Assembly (NCBI GenBank): GCA_045632525.1
Contig: JAZQWV010000003.1
Span: forward strand, 1 to 32,402
Reading direction: 5' to 3'
Length of the DNA stretch: 32,402 bases
Origin: Fimenecus sp045632525
GTDB taxonomy: Bacteria > Bacillota > Clostridia > Oscillospirales > Acutalibacteraceae
Shown: one piece after another, positions 31,647-32,402 of the stretch
Layout: the number at the start of each line of letters is the position of its first letter
How positions within the stretch are numbered: the stretch's first letter is position 1
Notes under the pieces: generated by a model
Databases searched by the model: none
Told to the model about the DNA's origin: nothing
What the model saw: only the letters and a program-made list of their open reading frames with translations
Position numbers and translations under genes: made by a program

Positions 31647-32402
31647 ATGAAAAAAACTAACGTTCAAATAATTTTCAACATAATTTTCTATGTGTTTTTT
31701 GTAGTATCTTTGATTGCCACAAAATCGGTTGATTTTTCATTTCCAAGTGATATGGAAGGTTTCGTAAATTTTATGGCTGTGCTGTTGAATTTATCTATCG
31801 GCTTTTTTCACTACATTGCTTATAAATATAATAATACCTGTAAACATCTTGCCACCGTAATGATTGTGGCAAGCGGAATTATATCCTCTGGTCTGGCATA
31901 CGAAAATAGTTATTTTAAGGTTGAAGTTGTGGCATATATTGTTATCTGGACTTTGATGTTTTTACTTCATTTGCACACCTGCAAATTTGTCGGTGAAATA
32001 AAAGAACACGAATTCAATGTAAAAATGGAAGACGGCAGATTTGAAAAGGTTGTTGTAAAAGAAAAAATCAAAGATGACACCAACACAATAGGACCTGTTG
32101 CCGTTATTAAAAAAGCAATTAAACTTGTTGCAATAACTCTTGCAATTTGCTTTGTTCTTTTTGTTGGGTTTATGATTTTTCTTATGATAGATGATACTGT
32201 TTCTTTTAATGAAATACAAGAATCCTTATCTGATGAGCTCGTATCAAGTGAATACTATGAAAACTTTAACATAAATGACTATACTGTTGTTTCATCACAC
32301 ATGGATTATGGAGAAACTGTCGATGAGTATAAATTCTATCTGGGAGATGCTATATATTGTATAGATGGAACAACTACCCGATTGATTTCGAATTCCGAAG
32401 CA
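31647..32402 (+). CDS. Membrane protein of unknown function, 3' partial
   Basis: An open frame of 252 codons from the ATG at 31647 to the window edge with no stop. AAAGGAGG (31632-31639) and a clear promoter precede it. Five hydrophobic segments are visible at about 8-25, 39-60, 68-85, 92-112 and 158-181. A charged cytoplasmic loop lies at about 113-155 (EIKEHEFNVKMEDG, KVVVKEKIKDD). After the last helix an acidic region (DELVSSEYYENFNINDY) probably lies outside the cell. I do not recognise the family. The loop plus single helix and extracytoplasmic domain might suggest a surface or sensing role, but nothing in the sequence proves it. Confidence 0.85.
   Translation, partial: MKKTNVQIIFNIIFYVFFVVSLIATKSVDFSFPSDMEGFVNFMAVLLNLSIGFFHYIAYKYNNTCKHLATVMIVASGIISSGLAYENSYFKVEVVAYIVIWTLMFLLHLHTCKFVGEIKEHEFNVKMEDGRFEKVVVKEKIKDDTNTIGPVAVIKKAIKLVAITLAICFVLFVGFMIFLMIDDTVSFNEIQESLSDELVSSEYYENFNINDYTVVSSHMDYGETVDEYKFYLGDAIYCIDGTTTRLISNSEA

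Noticed and set aside
1..32402. CRISPR array, tRNA/rRNA genes, complete IS element or prophage
   Set aside because: None seen: no regularly spaced repeats, no cloverleaf or rRNA signature, no transposase or integrase frame.

Overview
The window reads as a low-GC Firmicutes chromosome, most likely a gut member of class Clostridia (Oscillospiraceae/Ruminococcaceae-like). The basis is AT-rich intergenic DNA, strong GGAGG ribosome binding sites, sigma-A promoters with TTGACA/TATAAT boxes and 17-base spacers, a CIRCE operator on groES-groEL, an EndoA-type MazF, and the family flavour of the proteins. I could not assign a species.

Layout. (1) Bases 1-3560: a capEFG (fnlABC) set for UDP-N-acetyl-L-fucosamine; the first gene is cut by the left edge. 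(2) 3601-6621: a PF14907-type nucleotidyltransferase (-), a DegT-family sugar aminotransferase (+) and a Ser/His S24/S26-type peptidase (-). (3) 6737-13900: a housekeeping block. It holds uracil permease behind a leader attenuator, a DUF523 protein, upp, metY with an apgM/'proposed homoserine kinase' gene, a DUF975 membrane protein and a TtcA-like tRNA thiolase. (4) 14134-14980: rplM-rpsI, followed by an unusual repeated scar that duplicates the 3' end of rpsI. (5) 15432-23764: a seven-gene polysaccharide operon with a second DegT aminotransferase, an ATP-grasp ligase, two GT4 glycosyltransferases, a Wzy-like polymerase/ligase, a GT2 glycosyltransferase and a Wzx-like flippase. (6) 23848-24910: azlCD. 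(7) 25401-29239: a 3D/G5 cell-wall protein behind a structured leader, bifunctional nnr, a lipoprotein and a MazF toxin without an adjacent antitoxin. (8) 29448-31388: HrcA/CIRCE-controlled groES-groEL. (9) 31647-end: a membrane protein cut by the right edge.

How the genes fit together. Regions 1, 2 and 5 probably serve one cell-surface polysaccharide: CapEFG makes a deoxy-aminosugar, the aminotransferases make 4-amino sugars, the ATP-grasp enzyme may acylate an amino group, the glycosyltransferases assemble the repeat, and Wzx/Wzy export and polymerise it. No initiating phosphoglycosyltransferase and no chain-length regulator lie in the window, so the machinery is incomplete here. uraA and upp form a uracil import and salvage pair. 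metY and apgM both plausibly act at the homoserine branch point.

The least ordinary signals are mostly non-coding: a long imperfect hairpin between capF and capG whose outer-stem mismatches all become G-U pairs on the minus strand; the duplicated rpsI 3' end; heptamer (GCAAAAT) arrays in the same stop-to-terminator position of two unrelated transcripts; and a palindromic repeat with two alternative folds between mazF and groES.
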